Positions 55,905 through 64,000 of a stretch of DNA of 64,000 bases are shown here, piece by piece. Origin of the DNA: Corallococcus sp. AS-1-6 (GTDB lineage: Bacteria > Myxococcota > Myxococcia > Myxococcales > Myxococcaceae); assembly GCF_020037015.1 (NCBI RefSeq), contig NZ_JAIQDE010000020.1, positions 62,001 to 126,000 on the forward strand, written 5' to 3'. The translations under genes and the position numbers were made by a program. Each line of letters opens with the position of its first letter. The stretch's first letter is position 1. Below the pieces are notes generated by a model, which worked only from the letters and a program-made list of their open reading frames with translations, had not been told where the DNA came from and ran no database searches.

Positions 55905-57146
55905 TCAGTGCAGCATCGCGCCGAAGAGCGACATGCCCAGGTTCACCGCCGACGCGATGACCAGTCCCGCGCCCACCAGGCCCGCCGCCGTGAGGGCCAT
56001 GGGGTTGCGGTCCGCGATGCGCAGGCCCTTGTGCAGGGTCTTCTTCAGCATCGTGCGCTGGCAGTGCACGTGGATGCGGCCCTCCAGCGCGGCCTGCAAC
56101 TGCGCCACCATGTCGTCCACGGACTCGAAGCGGTCCTTGGGGTCCTTGCTCATCCCCTTCTTCACGAACCACATCAGCTCCGCGGGCACCGGGCCCTGCG
56201 CGCTGTGCTTGTGCATGGCCCCCATGCTCAGCTCGCGCGTCTGCACCGCCGTCATGATGTCCGGCACGGACTGGATGCCTTCCAGGTAGTGCGACAGCGA
56301 CAGGAGCTCGTGGAAGAGCACGGACAGGCTGTAGACGTCGCTGCGCGCGTCCATCGTTTCATGCTCGCCGCGCGCCTGCTCCGGGGACATGTAGAGCGGC
56401 GTGCCCACCACGGAGCCCAGCTCCGTCTGGAGCGGCCGCGCCGAGTGCAGGTCGTTGTTCGGCGTGCCCTCCGGGAGGGCCCTGGCCGCGGACGCACCCA
56501 CGCGGCGCGCGAGGCCCCAGTCCAGCACCGTCACCTCGCCGAAGGGGCCCACCATGATGTTCGCGGGCTTCAGGTCGCGGTGGATGAAGCCCTTGCCGTG
56601 CGCGTACGCCACCGCGTGCAGCACGCCCAGGAAGATCTGCACCCGCACCTGGAACGGATAGCGCACCAGCGCGTCCAGCTCCGAGTTGCGCAGCCGGGCG
56701 ATGATGGACTCCAGCGTCTCGCCCTTCAGGTGCTTCATCAGGAAGTAGTACCGGCCCTGCTCATCCACGCCCACGTCGTGCACGGGCGCGATGTTCGGGT
56801 GGTCCAGCATGCCCACCGTGCGGATCTCCTCCACGAAGCGCAGCACCCGGTCCAGGTCCGCGCCCGGGGGCAGCCGCTTGAGCGCGACCTCCCGCTCGAT
56901 GTCGTGGTCGCGGATGAGCACCACCTCGCCCATGCCGCCCTGCCCCAGCGGGCGCACTTCCTCGAAGCGCTCGCGCTGCAGCGGAATCACGCTGGGCTGC
57001 TGCCCCTTCCACTCCACGCGCGGCAGCACCGTGTTGCGCCGCTGGGTCGTGGACGCACCCGGGGTGAGCGTGGGAGCCAGCGCCGCGGCTCCCGAGTTCG
57101 GAGAAATGAGCGTGTTTTCCAGGCCGGCCGCGAGCGTTTGACTCAT
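55905..57146 (-). CDS. Ser/Thr protein kinase with C-terminal membrane anchor
   Basis: A 413-residue Hanks-type kinase. The N-terminal ~55 residues are Ser/Thr/Pro-rich. The kinase domain (~60-335) has LGQGGMGEVVL, Lys in REVALKRLP, HRDLKPANIMV (His ~187), VLDWGLARR (DWG in place of DFG, seen in some bacterial kinases), GTPLYMSPEQARG and DARSDVYSLSVLFHELLS. One or two hydrophobic stretches at the C-terminus (ALTAAGLVGAGLVIASAVNLG) would anchor it with no periplasmic sensor domain. The catalytic residues are present. Confidence 0.92.
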   Translation of the reverse strand: MSQTLAAGLENTLISPNSGAAALAPTLTPGASTTQRRNTVLPRVEWKGQQPSVIPLQRERFEEVRPLGQGGMGEVVLIRDHDIEREVALKRLPPGADLDRVLRFVEEIRTVGMLDHPNIAPVHDVGVDEQGRYYFLMKHLKGETLESIIARLRNSELDALVRYPFQVRVQIFLGVLHAVAYAHGKGFIHRDLKPANIMVGPFGEVTVLDWGLARRVGASAARALPEGTPNNDLHSARPLQTELGSVVGTPLYMSPEQARGEHETMDARSDVYSLSVLFHELLSLSHYLEGIQSVPDIMTAVQTRELSMGAMHKHSAQGPVPAELMWFVKKGMSKDPKDRFESVDDMVAQLQAALEGRIHVHCQRTMLKKTLHKGLRIADRNPMALTAAGLVGAGLVIASAVNLGMSLFGAMLH

Positions 57147-57244
57147 GGGACGCCAGGAATAGCAGGCACTCCCCGCGCGCGCCCACCTACGCGCAGTCCA
57201 TGACGCAACCGCGCGAAACCACTGGGCCGGCAGGCGGCCAGGCT

Positions 57245-57865
57245 TCACCCCGCCGCGGCGAAGGGCACGTCCAGCACCGGCAATTTCGTAGCGCCGGGCA
57301 GGTCGTAATGCCACCACTCCATCCGGTTGCGCTGGAAGCCGGCGCCCTCCATGGCCTTGCGCAGCACCTCGCGGTGCTCGCGGGAGGCCGGGGTGCCGCC
57401 GGTGTAGCCGTGGTGCGCCGCGGGGGTGAAGTCGTCGAAGGGGGTGGGCATCTCCACCTCCGCCCCGTCCTTCGTCACCAGGGTCAGGTCCACCGCCCCG
57501 CCCCGGTTGTGATTGGAGCCCTTGCGCGGGTCCGCCACGTAGCCGGGCTTGGGCAATATCTTCCACATCTCATACTGCACCGCGCGCGGCCGGTAGCAGT
57601 CGTACACCTTCAGCCGGTAGCCCTGGGCCCGCAGCACCTCCGCGGCCCGCGACAGGCGCTTCACCGAGTCCGGCAACAACAGACACCGCGCGCCGTCCGG
57701 GTACACCTGCCGCTTGAGGAAGTTGTCCTTCGTCGCGTAGCGCAGGTCCAGCACCAGGTCCGGGATGACGGTGGCCGCGTCCACCAGTTCCGCCTTCGGC
57801 GCGGCGGACTTCGGTGCGCCTCCGAGCAGCGCCAGGGTCAGCATGAAGCCTGCCGCCGGGAGCAT
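57245..57865 (-). CDS. VanX/DdpX-like D-alanyl-D-alanine dipeptidase (M15D)
   Basis: 206 residues from ATG 57865, which overlaps the queC stop by one base (TGATG). A signal-like hydrophobic N-terminus (AAGFMLTLALLGGA) precedes the M15D domain: DLRYATKDNFLKRQVY, VYDCYRPRAVQYEMW, SNHNRGGAVDLTL (zinc His and Asp) and EWWHYDL (catalytic Glu and third zinc His). It hydrolyses D-Ala-D-Ala. An exported form would act on cell-wall breakdown products, not on cytoplasmic D-Ala-D-Ala as VanX does, so glycopeptide resistance is not implied. Coupling to queC is probably incidental. Confidence 0.88.
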   Translation of the reverse strand: MLPAAGFMLTLALLGGAPKSAAPKAELVDAATVIPDLVLDLRYATKDNFLKRQVYPDGARCLLLPDSVKRLSRAAEVLRAQGYRLKVYDCYRPRAVQYEMWKILPKPGYVADPRKGSNHNRGGAVDLTLVTKDGAEVEMPTPFDDFTPAAHHGYTGGTPASREHREVLRKAMEGAGFQRNRMEWWHYDLPGATKLPVLDVPFAAAG

Positions 57866-58560
57866 CAGCGCACCCCGTCCGTGTACACGGTGGGGTCCGG
57901 CACGCCCGCCTCCTGGAAGCCCTTCGCGCGCAGGAGGCAACTGTCGCAGCGGCCACACGCGCGGCCCTGCGCGTCCGGGTCGTAGCAGGAGTGCGTCATC
58001 CCGTAGTCCACGCCCAGCTTCACGCCGGCCTGGATGATCTGCGCCTTGGTGAGGCCGGAGAGCGGCGCGTGCACCTTGAAGGTCGCGCCCTCCACGCCCG
58101 CCTTGGTGGCCAGTTGGGCCATGGACTCGAAGGAGCGGATGAACTCCGGGCGGCAGTCCGGGTAGCCGCTGTAGTCCACCGCGTTGACGCCGATGTAGAT
58201 GTCCGTGGCGCCCACCACCTCCGCCAGGCCCAGCGCCATGGAGAGGAACAGCGCGTTGCGCGCGGGCACGTAGGTGACGGGGACGTCGTGGGACATGGCG
58301 TCCTCCGTGCGGTCCTTGGGCACGGGGATGTCGTCCGTGAGGGCGGAGCCGCCCACCTGCCGCAGGTCCACCGTCACCACGCGCACGTCGCGCACGCCCA
58401 TGGTGGCCGCGACCTTCTTCGCCCGCTCCAGCTCCACCGCGTGGCGCTGCCCGTAGGCGATGGACAGGCACACCGGCTCGAAGCCGTCCGCCTTCGCCAT
58501 CGCCAGGCACGTCGTTGAGTCCAGGCCTCCGGACAGGAGCACCACCGCACGCTTCGCCAT
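57865..58560 (-). CDS. queC: 7-cyano-7-deazaguanine synthase
   Basis: A 231-residue QueC. It converts 7-carboxy-7-deazaguanine to preQ0 with ATP and ammonia in queuosine synthesis. Motifs: [17 protein letters not shown] (PP-loop), [48 protein letters not shown] and the four-Cys zinc site [18 protein letters not shown]. The ATG at 58560 follows GGAGGATGG. No other queuosine genes are in the window and no preQ1 riboswitch is seen in the short leader. The gene is followed, with a one-base overlap, by the dipeptidase gene. Confidence 0.95.
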   Translation of the reverse strand: MAKRAVVLLSGGLDSTTCLAMAKADGFEPVCLSIAYGQRHAVELERAKKVAATMGVRDVRVVTVDLRQVGGSALTDDIPVPKDRTEDAMSHDVPVTYVPARNALFLSMALGLAEVVGATDIYIGVNAVDYSGYPDCRPEFIRSFESMAQLATKAGVEGATFKVHAPLSGLTKAQIIQAGVKLGVDYGMTHSCYDPDAQGRACGRCDSCLLRAKGFQEAGVPDPTVYTDGVR

Positions 58561-58617
58561 TCCATCCTCCACTTCGGGGCGGCGCACGTTACACGACGGG
58601 GACGGGCCCCGGGTGTT

Positions 58618-59232
58618 TCAGTCGATGCGGTCGCCGCTCACCGTGTACACGGTGGTGCAGGTGCTGGGGTTGCACGTGCAGCTCTTGCTCCCGCTCTTGC
58701 TCGGCAGGAAGACGTCCGTGAGCGTGCCGCACGCGAGCGACACGTCGTAGCCGTTCTCCGTGGGCGCGGGGAGGTCGCCCTCCGGCACGCCGCCGTCCAG
58801 GCGCTTGCAGTCGCGGGCCACGTTGCGCGCCTGGCTGTCGCTCAGGAGCATGACGTCCATGGCCTCCTCGATTTCGGAGTCCTCGCAGCCGGTGCCGCAC
58901 GAGTCGCGGCGCGCGATGGCGCGGTGGGTGGAGGACACGCTCTGGCCGGTGTAGCCCGCGTCGCGCGAGAAGCCCTGCACGGTGAAGAAGCCCGTGCCCG
59001 CGTCGGTGTCTCGGGAGAAGGTGCCCTCGAAGTAGAAGCTGCCCGCGTCGTCCAGTTGCGCGAAGTCGCGCGAGCCCGCGTCACACGTGGTGCGCGCCGC
59101 GTCCAGCTTCGCCTGGAAGCGGAACGTCCCCATCACCTGGTCGCCCGGGTAGACGGGGTCGTTGAAACAGCCCACCGCCACGGCCAGGGCCGCCGCGGGG
59201 AAGAGCGCCACTGCCAGTCGCTTCAGGTGCAT
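58618..59232 (-). CDS. Cysteine-containing lipoprotein of unknown function
   Basis: 204 residues with a lipoprotein signal (ALAVAVGC, Cys near 22). The mature part has FRFQAKLDAARTTC, GSFYFEGTFSRDTDAG, RRDSCGTGCEDSEIEEAM and a C-terminal SCTCNPSTC block. The cysteines are paired and likely form disulfides. No family recognised, but the general layout is frequent among myxobacterial lipoproteins. It lies 13 bp after the giant TPR gene on the same strand, so the two are probably co-transcribed. Confidence 0.75.
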   Translation of the reverse strand: MHLKRLAVALFPAAALAVAVGCFNDPVYPGDQVMGTFRFQAKLDAARTTCDAGSRDFAQLDDAGSFYFEGTFSRDTDAGTGFFTVQGFSRDAGYTGQSVSSTHRAIARRDSCGTGCEDSEIEEAMDVMLLSDSQARNVARDCKRLDGGVPEGDLPAPTENGYDVSLACGTLTDVFLPSKSGSKSCTCNPSTCTTVYTVSGDRID

Positions 59233-59245
59233 GACGCGCTCCAGG

Positions 59246-62200
59246 TTAGGCGTCCAGCGACGCCAGGGCCAGTTGGCGGAAGGCCTCGCTGCGGGACAGC
59301 ACCGCTCCCACATCCACGCCGGCCGGGTCACCGCCGCGCACGTCCGAGTCCAGCCGCGCCAGCACGCGCCCCGCCGCCAGCGACGCGGGCATCGCGCGCC
59401 AGGCCGCCACCGCCGCGTCCTCCCACGCCAGCACCGCGCCGGGGCGGGTGAGCTCCACGCCCTCCGAGCCCAGCGCCAGCGCCAGCGCGCACAGCCAGCC
59501 CAGCTCCACCGCGCCGAAGCAGCCGAGCGCGCCCGCGCCCAGCACCAGCGCGTCCGGCGACGTGAGGTACGCCTCCACGCCGCCGCGCGGGTCGACGGAC
59601 ACGCGCACGCCCTGCGCGCCCAGCGACTCGAGCACCGGCTTCAGCGCGACGTGCAGCCGCGCGAGGCTGGCCTCCGTCACCGGCACCAGGCCGTCCGGCT
59701 CCGGGTGCTGGAAGTCCTGCGCGGGCCGCTCCAGCCGGGATACGGGCGCGCGCGGCGCGGGGGCGTCGCTGCCCACGAGCGCGGCGCCGATGCCGTCCGT
59801 GCGCTCCGCCTCCGGACGGCCCAGGGCGCGCAGCGCCTCCGCGTACAACGTCCAGCCGTCCACGTCCGGCCACTTCTCCCGCAGGAGCGCGGGCCAGAAG
59901 CGCACCGCGAGCACCGCGCCGTCCGGGGTCGGAGAGAAGCGCTCGGTCACCCACCGCGTCAGCGCGGGCGTGAGCTGGTTCGCGTCCGCGAGCCGCTCCG
60001 CCAGCCGCACCGCCGGGCCCACGAGCTGCGCGTCCAGGTAGCCGCGGAGGATGACCTCCAGCTCCGCGGGGTCCCGCGTGAGGCGCTCGCGCAGCCGCAG
60101 CGCCTCGCCCACCAGGCCGCGCGCCTCGGCGAACTTCACGCGGCGGGCCAGCCGCTCGTCCGAGTCCGGGAGCTGCTCCAACTGCGTGGCGGCTTCGGCC
60201 CAGCGCTGCTGTGCTTCGTAGGCGTCCGCCAGGCGCTCGCGGTACGGCGCCCACGCGTCGGCGCCCGCGAGCTTCGCGAGGGTGTCCGCCAGCGCGAGGA
60301 ACACCGTGGACTCGCGCGCCTCGTCCACCAGCGCGAGCAGCGCCCGCACGGCGGCGAGGCTGTCCGCGTCGTCGGTGAGGGCGGCCTCGAAGGCCTCGCG
60401 CGCCTCCGCGGGCTGGGCCAGGGGGCCTTGCAGCAGCTCGCCGCGCTCCAGGTGCAGCAGCGCGCGCGCCTTCGCGTCCTTCGTGTCCTGGGCGATGAGC
60501 GCCAGCGTGCGCTCCGCGGACTCCAGGTGGCCCAGCTCGCGCTCCAGGGCGTAGCGCTCGCGCAGCAGCTCCTCGCGGCGCGCGGGCCAGCCGTCCGCGG
60601 CGAAGGCCAGGGACTCCAGCCGCGCGGGCTCCGGCAGCGCGCGCACGCGGGCGAGCACCGCCTCGGCCAGGGCCTCCGGCTCCAGGCCCAGCTCCGGCAA
60701 CAGGAGCAGCAGGCGCGCGCCGAGGCCGGGCTCTCCGCCCAGCTCTTCCAGGGCGCGCAGGCGCGCGAGCGCCGGGGCCGGACGGGCGCGCAGCACCTCG
60801 TCGCGCAGCGCCACGGCGAAGGCGGCGTCCCGGTCGTAGGACAGGGCCGCCAGCTCCAGCAGGCCCTCCCACTCCGCGTCCTCGCGCAGTCCGTCCGCCA
60901 GCGCGGTGGCGTGGGCGGGGTCCGCGTCCGGCGTCGCGACCAGGGCCCAGAGGGCCACGCGCGTGCGGGCCGCGTCTCCCGCCTGCGCGGCCATGGCCAG
61001 CGCGTCGGTGTACTCGCCCGCGGCCATGGCGGGCGCGAAGCCCACGTCCAGGGCGCGCGCGAAGGCGCCCAGGCGGGCGAAGCGCTCGGCCAGCTCCGAC
61101 GCGGACAGCATGTCCGGCGCGTCGGTGGCGATGCGCTCGACGACCTCCAGCGCCTCGCCCATCTCGCCCGCCTTCTCCCAGAGGCCGGCGGCCTCCAGCA
61201 GCAGCGGGGGGCGCTCCTCCGGCGCGGCGAGCCGGGCCGCCTGGAGCAGCGCGCGGGCGGCGCGGGGCGCGTCCCCGGAGGCGCGGTGCAGGTGCGCGAC
61301 GAGCAGCGCGGCGCGCAGGTCCGGCTCCGTGGCGACGGCGGCCTTCGCGGCCTTGAGCGCGTCCTCCAGCAGGCCCGCCTTCTCGAAGGCGCGCGCGGCG
61401 GCCACCAGCAGCGACACGCGCTGCTCGCCCGACGCGAGCTCCGCCCGGGCCACGCGGACCTCAGCGCGGCGCGCGTGCGCGTCACCGAGCAGCGGCTCCA
61501 GGGCCTCCAGCGCGTCGGCGTAGCCGGCACCGGAGGCGCCCCGGGCCACCACCGCCTCCAGCGCGTCGCGAGCGGCCTCCTCGCGGGCCGCGTCCCTGGC
61601 CAGCCCCGCGAACTCCAGCCGGAGCACCGCGGACTCGTCCGCGTCGTCCGTGAGCGGGATGAGCCGCTCCAGCGCGGCGAGCAGCTCCGTGGACTCCTTG
61701 CGCGCGCGCAGGCCGTCCACCAGGGCGCGCAGGGCGGCCGGGTTCTCCGGGTCCGCCTCCGCCGCGCGGCGCGTGAGGGCCCAGGCCGTGTCCGCGTCCG
61801 ACAGCGACTCGTTCGCCACGGACGCGGCGGCGAGCAGCAGCTCCGCGGCGCGCGAGCCTCCCGCGGCCTCCGCGCCCGCTTCGTAGATGCCCAGCAGGTC
61901 GCCATGGCGGCCCAGGGCGCGCAGGCCCTCCACCGCGCGGTCGATGACGCCCGCGTCCGCGGGGCGCAGCCGCGCCAGGGGCACCAGCGCGTCGATGGCC
62001 TCGCGCGGGTCGTCGAAGAGGTCGGCCGCGCGGCGCAGCAGCACCTCCTCCGTCGCCGCGTCCTGGGCCCTGCGCGCCAACTGCAACGACGCCCGGTACA
62101 GGCCGGGGCCGTTGCCCGTGCGCGAGTGGACCTCCGCGAGCAGCGACAGCGCCTCGCCGCCGCGCGCGCCCTCCGGCTCCAGCGAGACCACCGCCTCGAA

Positions 62201-64000
62201 GGCATCCGCCGCGTCGTGGAACGCGCCCGACGCGAGCGACGCGTGGCCCAGGCGCAGCCACGTGCGCACGCGCACCGGCACCGGCAGCGAGTCCCCGCCC
62301 AGCGCCAGCACCCGGCGGTCATACGGCTGCGCGGCGGCGGGGCCTCCGCCCTGGGCGGCCAGCTCGGCGCGCGCGCAGAGGGCGTCCACGTCGCCGCCCG
62401 CGCGGCCCAGGTAGTCGTCGAAGGCCTCCGCGGCCTTGAGCGCTTCGCCCGCGTCCAGCAGGCGCTGGGCCCGCTCGCGCAGCAGGGGCAGCGCCTCCGT
62501 GGGGGCCACGGCCTCCGCGCGCTGGCCCAGCAGGTCCGCCAGCCGGCGCACGTCTCCGGCGGCGCGCTCGCGCACGTGCTGGAAGGCCTCCGCGTTGGCG
62601 GGGTCCAGTTCGAAGGCGCGGTCCTCGCAGAGGATGGCGCGCTCGCGGGCCCCTTCCTCGCGGAAGGCGCTGGCGGCGGCGAGGTAGCTCGCGGCGGCCT
62701 CGGCGGGCGTCTGGCGCTCGGCGCGGCGGAGCATCAGCTCGGCCAGGGCCTGGCGCTCGCCGCTCTCCTCCAGGTAGGCGCGGTGGCGCGTGAAGACGGG
62801 CTCCCGGAAGGGGTCCGCCTCCAGGAGGATGGCGTCGAACTCGGCGGCGTCCGCGGGGCGGCGCACCTGGTGCAGCAGCTCCGCGGCCTGCGCGGTCAGG
62901 TTCAGGTCGTCCGGCTTCGCGGCGCGCGCGGCGATGAGCGCGGCGGCGGCGGCCTCCGGCTTGTTCGCGCGGTCGCGGTAGAGGACCGCGGCCTGGTACA
63001 GCAGCGCCGCGTGGCGGTCGGCGTCGATCTCCGACTCCGCGCACTCCTCGTACCAGGCGGCCAGCTCCGCGAGCCGGCCGTCGCGCTCCAGCAGCTCCGC
63101 GAGCAGGCCTTCGGCTTCCGCGAGCCACCGGTCCTGGCGCAGGGCCTGGCGCAGGAAGCCCTCCGCCTTCGCCGTGTCCGCGAGCTCGCCCAGGTGCAAA
63201 CGGGCCAGGCGCAGCAGCACCGCCGCGCCCTCGCGCGTGCCCGTCATCCGGGGCAGCCCGCGCTCCCACCAGCGCGCCTCGGCGGCGGCGTCGTCGCGGC
63301 GCTCGGCCAGGGCCGCGCCCATGCGCGCGGTGTCCAGCTCCGCGGCCAGCCCGAAGGCGCGCTCCAGCGAGGCCTCCGCCGCGTTCAGGTCCAGCTTCAC
63401 GTCGCGCAGCAGCTCCGCGCGGCGGCGCTCGCACGCGGCGGCCTCGGCGTTGCGCTCACCGGCGGCGAGCAGGTCGCGGGCGTTGGCGAGCGAGCGCAGC
63501 GCGTCGTCCGTGCGGCCCATCGACTCCGCGAGCCGGGCCTCCTCGTCGTAGGCCGCGAGCGCGGCGTCCACGTCTCCAGCCTCGAGGCTGAGCGCGGCCA
63601 CCGGCTGGAGCTCCGCCAGCAGCTCCGCCGTGCGGCCCGTCTCGCGGTAGAGGGCGACGAGCCGGCGGCGCAGCGGCAGCGGCTCCTTCGCCATCTTCGC
63701 CGCGTGGGACAGCAGGGACGCGGCGATGCCCGCGTCCGCCAGCGCCTCGCGCGCCCGCTCCGCCAGCGACACCAGCCGCGCGACGGTGTCCTCGGACGGC
63801 GCCAGCACGCGCGCGTGGGCGACGCGCACCTCGAAGGCGCCGCGCGGATCGTCGCGCTCCAGCAGCGCGGAGAGCCGCTCCACGGCGCGCTCGCACAGCG
63901 GGCGCTGCGTGAGCAGGGACCGGTACGCGGCCACCGCGCGCTTCACGTCGCCGGCCTGCTCGGCCAGGTCGCCCAGGCGCAGGCTGGTAGCCTCCGCCGC
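59246..64000 (-). CDS. Giant TPR-like repeat protein (partial; N-terminus beyond window)
   Basis: At least 1584 residues with no stop or convincing start inside the window; the frame stays open to position 64000. The sequence is a long series of Ala/Leu/Glu/Arg-rich helical repeats of roughly 35-40 residues with TPR-like patterns (for example AEGFLRQALRQDRWLAEAEGLLAEL, ALLHLERGELLQGPLAQPAEAREAFE split). The last ~140 residues differ: LKPVLESLGAQGVRVSVDPRG, ALVLGAGALGCFGAVELGW and a C-terminal AVLSRSEAFRQLALASLDA, a globular cap. No membrane segment is seen. Large TPR proteins of this type are common in myxobacteria as scaffolds; no specific function can be assigned. It is followed by a lipoprotein gene. 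Confidence 0.8.
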   Translation of the reverse strand, partial: AAEATSLRLGDLAEQAGDVKRAVAAYRSLLTQRPLCERAVERLSALLERDDPRGAFEVRVAHARVLAPSEDTVARLVSLAERAREALADAGIAASLLSHAAKMAKEPLPLRRRLVALYRETGRTAELLAELQPVAALSLEAGDVDAALAAYDEEARLAESMGRTDDALRSLANARDLLAAGERNAEAAACERRRAELLRDVKLDLNAAEASLERAFGLAAELDTARMGAALAERRDDAAAEARWWERGLPRMTGTREGAAVLLRLARLHLGELADTAKAEGFLRQALRQDRWLAEAEGLLAELLERDGRLAELAAWYEECAESEIDADRHAALLYQAAVLYRDRANKPEAAAAALIAARAAKPDDLNLTAQAAELLHQVRRPADAAEFDAILLEADPFREPVFTRHRAYLEESGERQALAELMLRRAERQTPAEAAASYLAAASAFREEGARERAILCEDRAFELDPANAEAFQHVRERAAGDVRRLADLLGQRAEAVAPTEALPLLRERAQRLLDAGEALKAAEAFDDYLGRAGGDVDALCARAELAAQGGGPAAAQPYDRRVLALGGDSLPVPVRVRTWLRLGHASLASGAFHDAADAFEAVVSLEPEGARGGEALSLLAEVHSRTGNGPGLYRASLQLARRAQDAATEEVLLRRAADLFDDPREAIDALVPLARLRPADAGVIDRAVEGLRALGRHGDLLGIYEAGAEAAGGSRAAELLLAAASVANESLSDADTAWALTRRAAEADPENPAALRALVDGLRARKESTELLAALERLIPLTDDADESAVLRLEFAGLARDAAREEAARDALEAVVARGASGAGYADALEALEPLLGDAHARRAEVRVARAELASGEQRVSLLVAAARAFEKAGLLEDALKAAKAAVATEPDLRAALLVAHLHRASGDAPRAARALLQAARLAAPEERPPLLLEAAGLWEKAGEMGEALEVVERIATDAPDMLSASELAERFARLGAFARALDVGFAPAMAAGEYTDALAMAAQAGDAARTRVALWALVATPDADPAHATALADGLREDAEWEGLLELAALSYDRDAAFAVALRDEVLRARPAPALARLRALEELGGEPGLGARLLLLLPELGLEPEALAEAVLARVRALPEPARLESLAFAADGWPARREELLRERYALERELGHLESAERTLALIAQDTKDAKARALLHLERGELLQGPLAQPAEAREAFEAALTDDADSLAAVRALLALVDEARESTVFLALADTLAKLAGADAWAPYRERLADAYEAQQRWAEAATQLEQLPDSDERLARRVKFAEARGLVGEALRLRERLTRDPAELEVILRGYLDAQLVGPAVRLAERLADANQLTPALTRWVTERFSPTPDGAVLAVRFWPALLREKWPDVDGWTLYAEALRALGRPEAERTDGIGAALVGSDAPAPRAPVSRLERPAQDFQHPEPDGLVPVTEASLARLHVALKPVLESLGAQGVRVSVDPRGGVEAYLTSPDALVLGAGALGCFGAVELGWLCALALALGSEGVELTRPGAVLAWEDAAVAAWRAMPASLAAGRVLARLDSDVRGGDPAGVDVGAVLSRSEAFRQLALASLDA

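Noticed and set aside
57245-57865. VanX-like dipeptidase as a glycopeptide-resistance gene
   Set aside because: No vanH, vanA or regulator nearby and an export-like N-terminus; a wall-recycling or predatory role fits better.

Overview
The window is very GC-rich, gene-dense DNA from a myxobacterium, most likely suborder Cystobacterineae (Myxococcus/Corallococcus-like). This rests on several Hanks-type kinases, a DUF2381 protein beside a kinase, a SitA/SitI-type polymorphic toxin-immunity pair, a CHAT/TPR lipoprotein, a MopE-type repeat lipoprotein and many lipoproteins. The genus is an inference. No rRNA, tRNA, CRISPR array or intact mobile element was seen.

Layout. 1-5.7 kb: a sulfur-themed cluster. 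It holds a SoxB/5'-nucleotidase-like lipoprotein (cut by the window edge), a lipoprotein rhodanese, a thioredoxin, a DsbD/CcdA-like remnant, an ECF sigma factor with its zinc anti-sigma factor, and a divergent operon of two ETHE1-type persulfide dioxygenases around a DUF442 protein. Three promoter-like sites with the same GGGAACTT-containing -35, the same 16-bp spacer and the same CGTGTC -10 precede the sigma gene, the ccdA remnant and the SoxB-like gene. They look like the regulon of this sigma factor. 5.7-9.1 kb: two small genes, then a tyrosine-catabolism operon (fumarylacetoacetase, maleylacetoacetate isomerase, HPPD). 9.6-14.5 kb: a 1652-residue protein that joins a Ser/Thr kinase, an ATPase, TPR-like repeats, GAF and a histidine kinase.

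14.5-28.5 kb: a methyltransferase, a STAS-like protein, a trypsin-like lipoprotein, phosphoglycerate dehydrogenase, a GlcD-type oxidase, a MopE-repeat lipoprotein, an alpha/beta hydrolase, DUF2381 plus kinase, and a second kinase with a degraded catalytic loop. 28.5-31.5 kb: a visibly less GC-rich accessory segment with a DUF4375 protein, a Panacea-domain gene overlapping a gene of unknown type (possibly a MazF/PemK-like toxin), and the C-terminal stump of an IS4/IS5-type transposase at its right edge. 31.5-34.3 kb: a three-gene operon, one product of which resembles Pvc16/DUF4255.

34.5-47 kb: envelope proteins, a lytic transglycosylase, NagB, phosphofructokinase, acyl-CoA ligase, an FHA protein, a SitA6/SitI6-type pair, a membrane phosphoesterase and a 1066-residue TPR-CHAT lipoprotein. 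47-51.6 kb: a methionine-salvage operon (mtnB-D-C-P-A) that also encodes a FucA-type aldolase, suggesting both the classical pathway and a DHAP-shunt branch. 51.7-64 kb: a membrane-anchored hydrolase, a palindromic repeat pair, DUF1501/DUF1800, a kinase, queC with a VanX-like dipeptidase, a lipoprotein and a giant TPR-like protein running off the window.
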